From Paramacrobiotus metropolitanus (lineage: Eukaryota > Tardigrada > Eutardigrada > Parachela > Macrobiotidae): a DNA stretch of 64,000 nt. The stretch covers positions 1,054,001-1,118,000 of the forward strand of contig NW_026570227.1 of assembly GCF_019649055.1 (NCBI RefSeq). Direction: 5' to 3'. Below the pieces are notes generated by a model. That model saw only the letters and a program-made list of their open reading frames with translations, did not search any database and was not told the DNA's origin. Position 1 is the first letter of the stretch, and each line of letters opens with the position of its first letter. Made by a program: the position numbers and the translations under genes. Below, piece by piece: positions 9,954 through 20,723 of this stretch.

Positions 9954-11996
9954 TACACCAATCATTACTGCCACAAAACCCGTTTGCGCCAGCACGTTTA
10001 CCTGCGACATAAGTTACTTCCAGTCTCGCATATTCTCCATCCGACGCCCTCCGGATCCCAGCCGTTATTTGCACACATCGAATCCGTTCGCTAAAGTTTT
10101 GGGTAGCCTTTTACCAAAGAGTGGATTCTGGCCGTTTTTCCATTCTTTATTTGCGTTATTTTTGTTGTATATGAACGTAAAGTACGAGTACTTTGGTACT
10201 TTATTATCAGCCCTGCAAATTGCAATAATAATTACTGTCGAGGACATTCATTTCGTGTAGCATAATGGTTTATCAACGATTTGCTCTACTTTCGGTCGAA
10301 ATGACGGTAGTTCATGTCACACCTGGTTGTCCGATGGTATTGTTAATCTTGTCTATCTTTTTAATTGGTACGTACAATTGGGTTGCATGGTGAGTAAGGA
10401 CGCAATATCCATACTTCTATAAAGGATAGCAGGCCATTTGCGACATTTGGGCCCAGTAGAAACTAGTTATCGTGTGTTAACCCTCCAGCGGGCGGTACCC
10501 GAAGGAGTGCGAGTTTTCTATTGAAAATCGGGATTTTCCAATGAAAAAATTCAATTAAGAAAGGGAATTTTTTGTGAGCTTGCGCTGACCCTAGGTCAAC
10601 GGTGGTGACTATGTCGTTTGCCAACGCCAATGCCCATGGACGGTCTACAGCATAAAAACGCCTAATTTTGTAATAATTAATCTAATAGGGATAAAGTAAA
10701 AACAATAGCTTCATTAAATAGCTCAAAAAAAGTACTTTAAAATAAGAGTATAGAAGTGGTCAACAATTTGACCACTGGTCAGCAAAACTTTAAAAACTGC
10801 TAAAAAGCGTTTCCTTGCATTTTGACCACTACTACACATACAAAACAATATAGAAAACAAGCGATGCTGACAATATTCCTTCGCCAACTTTCATCACTCT
10901 CTCATACGGCACTTCAAGAAGCAGCCTTTGTGCAATTTAACATTGCACTTGCTGCATTTTATTTTTTAAACACGCCGAGCCGCCTTTACACTGCGTGCAT
11001 CATTCGGACTTGCACGTTTCCTGGTATAGCCGCAGTGGTGGTGGGAATGGGGAAAGCGGCGGGTATAATCCAGCTGCAAAGGCGATTGGCGCCGAACCAA
11101 ATATTAGTGGTCATTCGCACTTTTTCTAACACATTATCGGCCGGATGTAACCTACATAAAGCTATCGCAAAGGTCAACATCACTAAGGTGGTCATTACAG
11201 CTTGCAGCCGCCCGAGACTGGTCAGAACTCAAAATTCGCCTGTTTCTTTAAATCTGCGCTGCTTCGCTTGCCCAAGCGGTATTCGTACTCATATCGAAGG
11301 CAGAGAGCAGCAGAGTGCAGGGTTGTGCAGCCATTTACAGTGCTACGTACACTGGCGGTAGAATTACACTTATTACAGTCAGGACTAACGCATCAGGACC
11401 ACCATTCCGACCGCCCGGGGTGCCGTTCAGCAACCCCATTTTCTGCCAGCTTTCGACAACCAAAACCACATGGCGCATGTTTTGCGTCCGAACCGACAGT
11501 AACTTTATTCCGTTTACGTAATGAAAATAATCTGTCGAAAGTGCACCCGCCCGTGTATTCACAACCCTTCATGGGCAATGGTGTTGGCAGACGACACACG
11601 TTTTTGAGGGACTGTGGTCATCTATGGTTCAACTTTTAGATTCTGTGTAAGACATTTTTGAATAAAGGGTTGCCAGTTGTACCTTGTTGATTTATCTCGG
11701 GTTTAATTACTCATCCACTAATTAGTAATTAGCAAGACCTACGAGAGGTCAGAAAGTTCAAAATTAGCGATTTTCGCGCACCTATTGTTCTTAACAAACT
11801 TAAGACACAAGTTCAAATTGTGTTTTTATTGCTGCTTTAAAGTCCCCTTTTGCTTAATACGTTATGGGACAACGAATAACTGTTGCCGATCGCTGGGAAA
11901 AAAATCAAAAACCTCTTGTCGTTTCCAGACACCAATGCCCGTCAACGGGTTAACTGCTCTTGTAAAACCAGCAATACTGCTAAAAGTTTGTCTATG
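9954..11996. other. Gap with only weak coding candidates
   Basis: Several open frames overlap on both strands without shared signals. On the minus strand, 11335-11599 has a cysteine-containing stretch (KGCEYTGGCTFDR, CGFGCRKLAENG) that could be part of a small secreted peptide, but no splice structure ties it to a start. Around 10500-10570 there are short self-complementary AT-rich runs. Nothing else is recognisable. Confidence 0.35.
10986..11195 (-). CDS. Candidate small secreted peptide
   Basis: A 69-codon minus-strand frame begins with MTTLVMLTFAIALC, which resembles a signal peptide, followed by a polar stretch and a Pro/Thr-rich tail (PIPTTTAAIPG). It is overlapped by a longer plus-strand frame without features. 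There is no homology call. It is weakly supported by the signal-like start only. Confidence 0.25.
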   Translation of the reverse strand: MTTLVMLTFAIALCRLHPADNVLEKVRMTTNIWFGANRLCSWIIPAAFPIPTTTAAIPGNVQVRMMHAV

Positions 11997-12011
11997 CGGA
12001 CAAGTAAGAAC

Positions 12012-12379
12012 ATGGCGGAAGAAGATAATTCGCAAACATTAACAGTGACCAACTTTGGGCCAGAATATATGAAGGAAATTGTGGAAGCGTACCAGGAGGG
12101 CGGAGCAGCCGGGTTCGCCCGCGTCCTGCGCGAGCGCAATGATCGCTGGAAGAAGGTACCGTTGAATATCGCCGTCATCGGCCAGAGCGGAGTGGGTAAG
12201 TCCAAACTTTGGGCCAGAATATATGAAGGAAATTGTGGAAGCGTACCAGGAGGGCGGAGCAGCCGGGTTCGCCCGCGTCCTGCGCGAGCGCAATGATCGC
12301 TGGAAGAAGGTACCGTTGAATATCGCCGTCATCGGCCAGAGCGGAGTGGGTAAGTCCAGCTACATCAACTGCAGTAGGA
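12012..12379 (+). pseudogene. IRG GTPase pseudogene, broken by an internal tandem duplication
   Basis: The ATG at 12012 (MAEEDNSQTLTV) leads through an N-terminal helix (AGFARVLRERNDRW) into the P-loop GQSGVGKS. Immediately after it a 154-bp tandem copy of the preceding sequence begins. Since 154 is not a multiple of three, the frame is lost. The second copy repeats the P-loop and ends with SSYIN, then coding similarity stops at a minisatellite at about 12380. No G3, G4 or C-terminal domain remains. The two 154-bp copies look identical, so the duplication is young. This is the third member of the local IRG cluster. Confidence 0.75.
12051..12358 (+). repeat. 154-bp tandem duplication inside the IRG relic
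   Basis: The sequence from AACTTTGGGCCAG at 12051 is repeated from 12205 with no difference that I can see. It covers the N-terminal helix and P-loop codons. Confidence 0.85.
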
Positions 12380-12765
12380 CATAGAATGTCCAAGTTAGGA
12401 CATTAGTGGTTCTATGGGAATGAACTCATAGACCAGGACACAAGTGGTTCCCTTGGTTCTGAACCAATAGAACCAAACAGTGTTAACAACGCAGCAACCG
12501 AATGAGAAGCGATACCTATAGAACCACAAAGAACCACCACCGAACCAAGCACACATTCACTTGCCGGAACACTGTCACACTACCACTCTACCCCTTGAAC
12601 CAGGTGAACCTACAGAACCACCATTGAACCACCACAGAACCAAGCATTCACAAACTTGCCGGAACACTGTCGCAATTCCGTTCTACCCCGTGAACCAGAT
12701 GAACCTATAGAACCACATAGAACCACCATTGAACCACCGGTGAACCACGTACACAGTCACTTGCA
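12380..12765 (+). repeat. GAACCA-rich minisatellite
   Basis: The stretch is built from GAACCACC / GAACCAA words. It includes two longer diverged units of roughly 95-110 bp, each containing CTTGCCGGAACACTGTC and then a TCTACCCC-GTGAACCAG-like block. It abuts the truncation point of the IRG relic on the left and the TIR element on the right. Confidence 0.75.
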
Positions 12766-12784
12766 GATCCCCTGCCCTTGCAGG

Positions 12785-14368
12785 GCAGGGGATAAAAGGT
12801 GGCAGTGGCACCTGCCACTGGCAACTGCCACCGGCAGTGGCAGTCGCCACTACGCGTTCTGGCAAGCGATAAAGCATGGCAACCTATTAAAATTCCGAAT
12901 CATCTTGAGACAATTTTGCCATCCAACGATAAGTTCTAGGGAGAGCATTTTCGTATTTTCACAGATCGACTCTATAGAACTATGGATGCTATGGACGTAC
13001 ACCCCAGCTGAGTTTTGTTTCCGCGCCTTCCATGCAGTATTAAATGAGTGCTGCAATCGCTATTTAGCAGAAGAAACTGTCGCAGATACTCTCAGAATCA
13101 GTGTCGCTCACGATCGAAGCGCGGTAATGCGACGGTATTGTAAAAGCGTTCCATTCGTGCATGACTGGCGATCTCCAGCAATCGTTTGATTTTGGATGAC
13201 TTGTCATGACACATTCTGAAAGCTAAACTAACTAATCTGTCACGCTTGATGAGCGCGGCTTAAAACGAGCGTTTTGACTAAGGTCCCGTCGGTCCGGTAT
13301 GTGTCATAAAACGACGAAAATACAAAAACTTCGTTGTGTATCGACAGTATCGTTCAGGTTTTCGCATCAGTTGTGAGTAACGCAAGAAACTGATGTGGCA
13401 AAAGTGTTTAAAGCTGTTGGGCTACAGGCTCGCGGCCGTAGGGCTGAGTCTGACTACTAAAAGTCGGAGACAAACTTGTTCGTTTTCATCGTTAACGGGT
13501 TTTATTCATTTTTATCGTTATGTTAGGTTCTTCTTAATTTTAGATTTCTTAGTTTCTTGAATTTCTTAGGCTTTCTAAAAATAAACAAATTTTCATAGAA
13601 TTCTTGAAAAATTCTATGAAAACCTAAAAACCCTAAGAGTTCTGGGAACTCCTTAGAATTCTTAGGGTTTTTAGATTTCGTGCGCTTTTTGCGTTCGAAC
13701 GCAAAAAGCGCAAGAAACTTCAAAAAATTTATAAGTCTTAAAAAGCTAGAAAATGTTTTGTCTGTAGGAGCCAGACTCCATTGGCACGGCGGATGCGGTG
13801 CAAGCTGAACTGCAAGCGGCTTTATCCATTGACGCATGCTGCCGCATTGATGTGCTAAACACCGGCTTAAACTCCTCAAAGGCTTCAGTTACGCCCAACA
13901 GACTGTATGACAGCGAAAAGGTAAAAATGGCCTGCGCTTGATTGTGGAAAACAAAAAGCGCGTATGGTTATGATTCTTTATGTATCTCAGTATCTGTGCT
14001 GTAGTTTGTAGGTACTACAGATGTGGTCGGTGTGCAAAATTTTTTGTTCTGTTTGTTTTCGATTTTTTTTGAACAAATCCTGGGGAACAATCGGTGCGCA
14101 CTCGGTTCGGTATCCCTTGTACTAAGTCGCACTAAGAATGTTTTTTTATAATCAGGGTTCATCATACTTGACGTGGACCATGCACATGAATGCCTTCAAG
14201 AGTTTAAGGGATTTTGAGTTGTTAATACAAGAAAAGTTATGGCTTCCTTCAATATTTTAATTTCTAACAGTTGCCACGTTTAATCGCTTGCCATAACGCG
14301 TAGTGGCAACTGCCACTGCCGGTGGCAGATGCCAGTGGCAGGTGCCACTGCCACCTTTTATCCCCTGC
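12785..14368. mobile_element. 1.6-kb DNA element with about 90-bp terminal inverted repeats
   Basis: The left arm 12785-12873 and right arm 14279-14368 are reverse complements with about five mismatches. Both begin at their outer end with GCAGGGGATAAAAGG and contain internal GGCAGTGGCA/TGCCACTG palindromes. The inside has no transposase that I can recognise; a plus-strand frame reading through the left arm to 13189 has no domain. It is probably a non-autonomous element. The inner region includes a perfect 32-bp palindrome at 13681-13712. I could not define a target duplication. Confidence 0.65.
13681..13712. repeat. 32-bp perfect palindrome
   Basis: The sequence TGCGCTTTTTGCGTTC followed by its exact reverse complement. 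It lies inside the TIR element, next to further imperfect hairpins at 13580-13680. Confidence 0.85.
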
Positions 14369-14999
14369 CGTATGCGGCATCCGTATCATGCGGATGTTCC
14401 GATCCCCGCGAACATGAAATTTTTTGCGCATTTGCCTTGAATTACAAACAGCACTTTGAAGTTATAACTTGCCATAACACAGAAACTCATGCAACAACAC
14501 AACACGTAAGTACCATAAAGATAAAAAATGACGAGTGCGATATGACGAGTACGATATCACGAAGAAAAACTTCCGCGCACCTCTTTCTAAATTTTCCAGC
14601 AACTCCTGGCATAATTTACACTGTCCAGCCAGAGCATTCTTTGCAGCGCCAATTATTGCAGCCAATCATAGCTTCCGTACGCGTCCATCTGGAGGAATGT
14701 CTCCCGCAAAGTTTTTTGGAAGTTTTTGAAGGAGCGTTTTTTTTGGAGGGAAGTTTTTTCCTGAATATAAAAGCGTGCACTGGGGCACGCCGGCGCGCTG
14801 TTGTCGTGACTCGCGCCGTCACCTCCCGTAGGGGGTGCCATTGAGGTTTGTGTTAGAATTTATTTTTATTCCACCTCGCTCAGGAACCGTTAAGTTTCCT
14901 GTTTTCAGCTTAATGTTAGCTTGATTCTTCTGCTGCTGAATTATCTACGTTATTTTAAGTAAGCGAATTTCTCACCAGACTTGAGGCTCTGTTTTGGCC
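14369..14999. other. Gap upstream of family copy A
   Basis: No gene is supported. Unlike the gaps before copies C, E and G, this stretch lacks the conserved ACTGGCCCC..AGTGCGGTTG block and lacks a minus-strand partner gene, so copy A looks like half of a gene-pair unit. Confidence 0.4.
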
Positions 15000-16898
15000 A
15001 TGAGCAGTGAGACTTAAACGGGATAGCGTTCGAGAAAGTGTCGTTGCCTAACACGAAACTGCCTTCGACTCGCAAGGATGGTGATCGTGTTTCTCTAAAC
15101 AATTTACCGTCGAAGGACAATAAAGCTTTGGTTAGGCGTTTTTCTGGTGGATTCGCGGCTGTGCAGACGGTGCAGGTATTTCATATAAAATTCCAGATGT
15201 GCCGTCGCTTGACCAGATTAGTTATGGGTACTTCACGGGTTGATCTGTTCATTGAGCTAAACAGGTACTAAGTTAATGTAATTGGAAGGGTATAATTCGG
15301 GAGGTGTCAATAAATCAGCATTATCCAGACTGTTGCTTACAGGCTGGCAGTGTGGCCGAGGATCTCGTGAAGGCCTTCCTGGGTGCCAACCAGCGCGTGC
15401 TGCGGAAGGTGCAGAGTGTGTCGAACGGGAGGCGGCTGTTGGAGATCTGTGAGGGATACCGAGCGGAAGTCTTCGCCTTGCTCGGCAATAAACTGCCCGA
15501 TTTAGCGGCTTCGAGGACAGCAGCGGCATTGCGGGACGCAGTCACACCCCCTGTTCCTTTACACTCTGGTTTCCATTTTCCTCTGGTAAGTTTTCACCTG
15601 GTATTTTAGGCTTAACGACGCTTATTTTCTGAAATTATCTGGGCATAATAACAAAACTAGTTTCCCCAGTTTTTGTTCGAAATTCGACGCAATGCTTATC
15701 CTCTACGCTTGGAGCCTCGGACTTTCATATATCTAAACAAAAACAAAACATTCAAAAATACGGTAAAAACCTACTAAATAGGTTCTTAAGCTACTCGTAT
15801 TAAAACGGTGTAAAACATAATTCATAAGAATAATACTGCAGAGCCTAAAATTAAGTAACTAGGACCCGTCAGCAGTAATACTATCTGTAGGTGGCAGAAT
15901 TACTATTTCAGTAAGGTTCGGTCTACGATCTTAACTCTTAAGCAACAAATCACATATAAAACTCAGAAATCGGTTTCGATACAACATGATTAGCCAAGAT
16001 GCTGAACCAGCAATTTTCTTGTAATCTGCTGGTGCTGCATTTGTTACCATATACCACGATTTGCGATTAGGTGATCCGACTTGAACAGTTGTGTCTTTTT
16101 TTGCTTTTGGTCTTTTTTGCTCGGATCTTGGTGTCAAGCTCATTCCTCTCCATAGCTGGATTACTATCTTTTTTGCAGGTTGCCATACACCGGAAGTTGG
16201 GAACCGCTAGTAAAATGACGCACGAACAGTAAGTCACCTTTTTTAAGCATTCTTTTTATTCGGCAGTGGCCATCTCTTAGATTAAAAAGCCAGCGCTGGT
16301 ACACACTAATTAAAATGATAGAAGTGGATTCACTTTTTGTATTTCGTTGTGACTGAATAATAAGTTTGCTCTTTGCAGTAGCTGTTCATGTTCTTTTCTG
16401 ATATGGGTGTCATGCGAAACCCCCCAAACATTATTCTCGTTTTCGAAAGATCCCTTCTCCGCATCTCTTCACGCTGAAATTTTTTACGAGCAGCCTTGTT
16501 AATTTTTTTTGGTTCTGATTACGAAGATAACGCTTCTGTTGGTAGTGTAAGCTACAAAGCGAAATGCGACCATGATAATAATGATTGATTACGTTGGTGG
16601 GCATGATCAGGATAAGAAAGCTTACGTTTCTGTCATTATTAACGAGGAATCTGATTCAGCGTTGTAAGAAACGTGAAAGGGTGCTTAAAAAGCGAATGCG
16701 AGGAACGGTGCATGGAAGACACTGATTTCGTTCAGAAATGTCCTCACGCTCTAAATTCAACGTTATAACACTATTGCAATTGATATTGGGTAGACACCGG
16801 GCGTACTTGGAGACGCTAACCGTGGATTCACTGCTGAAGAACACGCGCGCTGTCTTAGACCAGTACGCTGATGAACCTCCGGTGTTTCCCAAAGTCTG

Positions 16899-17036
16899 TG
16901 TCACGAAGTAGGGAATAAACAGTAATATTTATTTGGTACGCGCGCGCTGCTCTACTGACTGAATCGATCAACAATATCTTACAGCATGGCAGTCGTTGCT
17001 AGGTAAAAAGGTCATGCAATACTGCACGGCATCACA
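16899..17036 (-). repeat. 138-bp LTR of the Gypsy fossil
   Basis: On the minus strand it starts TGTGATGCCGTGC and ends TTCGTGACA, i.e. TG..CA ends. It is preceded by a purine-rich tract (17037-17051 region). About 45 bases of the same LTR start are seen at the opposite end of the element (19170-19214), identical over that length. Confidence 0.75.
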
Positions 17037-19214
17037 CCTCCCCCAGTGGGGAAACCCACTCAAAACAACAGTAACTATTTGCCAAAATTCGGATCTTCTA
17101 TTAATCTCGGCGTTAATCGTTGGCCTGCGTTGCTTCTGGCAGTTTTACGCAGCTCTGGTTCCGGTTGTTTCGGGGGTGGTATTGCGCGCTTCTTCGGTGG
17201 TTTACTCGGCGGTAACTTCACGTCGGTGGCGGCCGGTTCGACAGTGAGCTCCGTTTTCGGTGTCACAGCCGGTTGTTCGGTTGTGGCTGTTGCAGGCGGT
17301 TGCTCCGTCTGTTGCCTTGCGTCGGGAACCACACTGTTGCCGCGGGGTATGTTGTTTCCGGTATTCACTGGCAATGCAACCGGTGCGGGCAGTGAGGAAT
17401 CCGCCACCTGTCGCTCATCCGGCTGCAGCCAATATCTCGGTCGGATCTGGTTAAAGGTGTCTGCGCCAGATGGCGCCTTCGACAGACACTTCCCATATCC
17501 GGGTGCCTTCACGTCTGACCAGCCGGCCGCTGGTCCAGTCGACAGTTCGGTTGAGACGGTAATCGCGAACCATTACCAAGTCGCCAGGCGTAAAACTCTT
17601 CCGCTTGGTGCGCTTGTCGAAATTGTGCTGGTATCGTTGGCGGTTTCTCTCCGTATGTGTGAACATAACAGGGGACAACAGGTCGAGCTGAGTACGGAAC
17701 TTTCTACCCAGGAACAACTCCGCTGGCGACTTTCCGGTTCTTGCATGCGGCGCGCCTCGGTATCTCTAGAGGAACTGCCGCAGTGCTTCGGACAGGTTCT
17801 TCCGGTCAGCCATGAGTTTCGCAACTCCGTCCTTGATGGTCTGGACATACCGCTCCGCCTGTCCATTCGATTGTGGGTGTCCCGGTGGTGTCCTGAGATG
17901 CTTTATCCCGTGTTCCGCACAGAAGTTTGCGAACTCCTGTGACGTAAACTGGGTGCCGTTGTCCGTAACGATTTCGGTACAAGCGCCGTACCGACTGAAC
18001 AGGTTGCGCAAAGTTTCCAACACGCCATCGGATGTAGCGTGTTTCATTTGCGCCACTTCCGGCCATTTGGACATGGCATCGACCACCAGCAGCAGCATTG
18101 TGCCGTGGTATGGACCGGCAAAATCCATGTGCAACCTCATCCATGGGCTTTCGGGCACTTCCCACTGCGAGAGCGGTGCTTCGGCCGTTTCCTTAGCGCG
18201 TTCCGAGCAGATCCGGCACTCACGAGACATGTGCTCGATGTCTTTATCCATCTGTGGCCACCAGCAATAGGCGCGTGCCTCGCCTTTCATCTTACCGGCT
18301 CCCATGTGCGCTTCATGCAGGTAGTCCAGTATCTGCCGACGCTGCTTGACCGGAATTACCGTGCGCGATCCCCAGCAAATGCAGTTGTTGGTCAGCACCA
18401 ATTCATTCTCTAGTCGTTTGTAGGGACGCAACCGCTCATCAACCGTGGCCGGCCATCCATGCAGGATGTAACCGTGGACCGTGGACAGATCCTGGTCTTC
18501 GGCGGTTGCTTTGGCAATGGCTTCTGCTTTGACAGGCAAGCGTGACACGTTGTCTTCGTGTACCGCATTTACCACTTTGTCCATTCCCAGCCCGCTCAGT
18601 CCATCCAGTTCGGTCGAATGGAGTGGCAGGCGACTCAGGCCGTCGGCTTGGCCGAAATCCTCGGTGCGCCGGTACTCGATTGAGAAGGAGTAGCCCATGA
18701 GAAGTAGTGCCCATCGCTGGAGTCGGTTGGCTGTCACGACCGGAACTCCTTTATTGCTTCCGAAGACACTCAGCAGCGGCTTGTGGTCCGTGCACAACGT
18801 GAATTCGCGACCAGCAATATACTGGTGAAATTTGCGGCAGCCGAAAACAAGGGCAAGTGCCTCCTTCTCTATTTGCCCGTAGTTCTTCTCAGCTGCGGTG
18901 AGTGTCCTTGATGCGTGCGCAATCGGTCGTTCCGTGCCGTCCGGGAACCGATGACACAGCACGGCGCCCACACCGTACTGCGAGGCGTCCGCTGCCAGGA
19001 CAAGAGGCATTTCTGGATCATAATGCACCAAAAACGTTGCCCGTACTATTTCTTCTTTGATGGCCAGAAACTGTGACTCGCATTCTTTGGACCATGACCA
19101 CTGCACTCCCGCTTTCAGCAGCTGGTGAAATGGACTGCATTTCGTCGAAAGGTCACGCACGTACTTGCGGTCGTTGCTAGGTAAAAAGGTCATGCAATAC
19201 TGCACGGCATCACA
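16899..19214 (-). mobile_element. Gypsy (Ty3-like) LTR retrotransposon, incomplete fossil
   Basis: On the minus strand the order is: end of reverse transcriptase, RNase H (with the usual DHKPL and ADGLSR wording), a zinc-binding HHCC region and an integrase core, then a purine-rich tract and a 138-bp LTR. Gag and the front of pol are absent, so the element is incomplete and broken. Its ends carry matching LTR sequence, identical where both are present, and a perfect 5-bp target duplication (GTCTG) surrounds it. Both points suggest a recent insertion. It lies antisense within exon 4 of family copy A. Confidence 0.85.
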
Positions 19215-19714
19215 GTCTGGCTGGTGGAGTGGTTGCAAGTGCTGCGCATTCTATTCCCGGAACCTGCTGGGTACGTGGTGGTTCTCACACATGGTGACTT
19301 TGATGGACTGGAGCTGGATTACGGAGCCGTCGTGACAGCGGATGCCAATCCCAAGGTGGTGCTGATCGTCAAAGGCTCCCCGGGTCTTTGGAGTGGCTTT
19401 GAAAGGGCCAATGGGCGCCTGCAGGAGTGGAACTTGGGGTATATGTCGCAGCAGATGCGGAACAACGGAGTCGCCTGTTTCCCCGAGCGCATGTTCTGGC
19501 TGTGTTTCCGCGGGGTGCACTGCGGTGTTGGATGGCAGGAGGGACAGACGTTTCCCCAAAGCTTCTGGCCAGGTCACCATGACATTTACCACGATGTGCG
19601 CAGCGACGATTCGGTCAGAAGACTATGTAGCTTTGCACAGCTGGTTGTGGAAGGGCGTATGAGTTTACCCTAGCCTAAATAAAGTTCTGTATTCGAAGTT
19701 AGGAGAAAGTTGTG

Positions 19715-20225
19715 GCTGCCTCGTATCTTTCCGCCTGTGGGCGACGACGCCGGCAGGATCTCTAGTTCACCGGCGCGTGCCTGCTCAACTTCCTCATGAC
19801 ACGCGCTCGTCGCAACCTCATTGTCAAGGCCAGCCCTCACTCTTTTATACTTTACTATATTTTTTTACATTTTCTCCATGTTTTCTTACGCTTTTTTATA
19901 TTTTCTCGTATTTTCTTCTTTTCTTATGTTGATTTTTTTTCCAGCTTCCTGATGTTTTTCTATTGCTTTCTCATAATATGGTTTCGTGTTTTCGGAATAT
20001 CAAAATCGCTAACTCGGAATAGCCAACCAACTATAGTGCCGCATGTTGTTCTTACTGCGGCAATACAGCCGTAGCCCTTACTCGTAAGCTTTTAAGGCCT
20101 GGTCTTTACAGTTTATTGCTGTATAAGTTACCTGTTAATCTAATGCCTGGTGATTTCAACGACATTACCCGGATCGGGAGAAACTATTTTCTTGTTTATG
20201 GTTGTCAATACGAGTAAGACCGTTG
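19715..20225 (+). pseudogene. Relic related to a superfamily 1 helicase C-terminus
   Basis: This stretch matches 50485-50835 at the DNA level in two blocks: a coding-like block ending MTRARRNLIV and a downstream block with TGGTTGTCARTACGAGTA. In the better preserved copy the protein reads WFNDACLFNVPMTRARCNLI. This resembles the last motif of UPF1-like superfamily 1 helicases (N-x-A-x-TRA+..LI). Here the frame is interrupted. It could be part of a larger dispersed repeat carrying a helicase. Identification rests on one short motif. Confidence 0.35.
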
Positions 20226-20430
20226 AGACGCGCAAAACTTCGGTACTTCTACTCCGAAGGGCAGTCGCGGCGTGCAGTATGCAGCATGATAACGAAGCGG
20301 ATCGCACCAGGCGCTGAAAGCCCGGATAAAGCCCTCTTAACTGGCCGGCGATGCAGTTAGAAATCGGGTCCGCATGTTGAAGCCGTACACTGAGTTGAGT
20401 TGGTAACTTGGCACTTAATCGGTAGATCAT

Positions 20431-20570
20431 AAAATGGTCCGTGATTATTTCTTTATCATTTGGAATGTTGGTTGGAAAGATCCTTCGCATCGTTGGTTGA
20501 CGGAGAAATTAAAAAAATTAAGGATGTCCATCAACATGTGCTATGTACGGGATACCAAATCTTTAATACA
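20431..20570 (+). pseudogene. Decayed IRG GTPase scrap
   Basis: One frame reads VRDYFFIIWNVGW, then SHRWLTEKLKKLR, then NMCYVRDTKS. This lines up with the IRG segment between G3 and G4 in the intact gene (KRYDFYLLLSSSR.. WLADQIKKAG.. FFYVRTKCG). Only about 45 codons are recognisable and the G4 motif is damaged. It shows that IRG copies once extended toward the unknown gene family. Confidence 0.4.
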
Positions 20571-20723
20571 CTGTTTTCAACTAACAAACGTCGATGACTC
20601 AAATCGAATCATCAATGAAAAAAAAACAGTTTTCAAAACAGATTATGACATTTGAATCAATGCAAAAAGAGATGAATCAATGAATCATTTATTCGCACAT
20701 GCCTGCTGAGCAACTGGCCAGAT

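Larger units (their letters stand above)
15000..19673 (+). pseudogene. Unknown four-exon family, copy A (broken, hit by a Gypsy insertion)
   Basis: This copy is recognised by its likeness to copies C and E. Exon 1 (15000-15175) has an in-frame stop a few codons after the ATG, though its end (LVRRFSGGFAAVQ) is conserved. Exon 2 is 15343-15585 (SVAEDLVKAFLGANQRVLRK). Exon 3 is 16179-16228 (VAIHRKLGTASKMTHE). Exon 4 runs 16794-16898 and continues at 19215-19673 on the far side of a Gypsy element. The 5-bp target duplication GTCTG sits at both junctions (16894-16898 and 19215-19219). The exon 4 end reads VACFPERMFWLCFRGVHCGV as in the other copies, but its middle (THGDFDGLELDYGAVV) differs from both main subtypes. 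Function is unknown and this copy is almost certainly dead. A 70-codon minus frame at 15931-16143 lies in its second intron. Confidence 0.75.

Noticed and set aside
10822-11361. 179-codon plus-strand frame
   Set aside because: No motif, no clear start context, and it conflicts with a minus-strand frame with a signal-like start. Left as unassigned.
12656-13189. 177-codon plus-strand frame
   Set aside because: It crosses a minisatellite and a terminal inverted repeat; translation has no domain and is unlikely to be a gene.
17046-17942. 298-codon plus-strand open frame
   Set aside because: It lies antisense to the Gypsy pol region and is explained by codon bias of the minus strand; low-complexity and Cys/Gly-rich translation.
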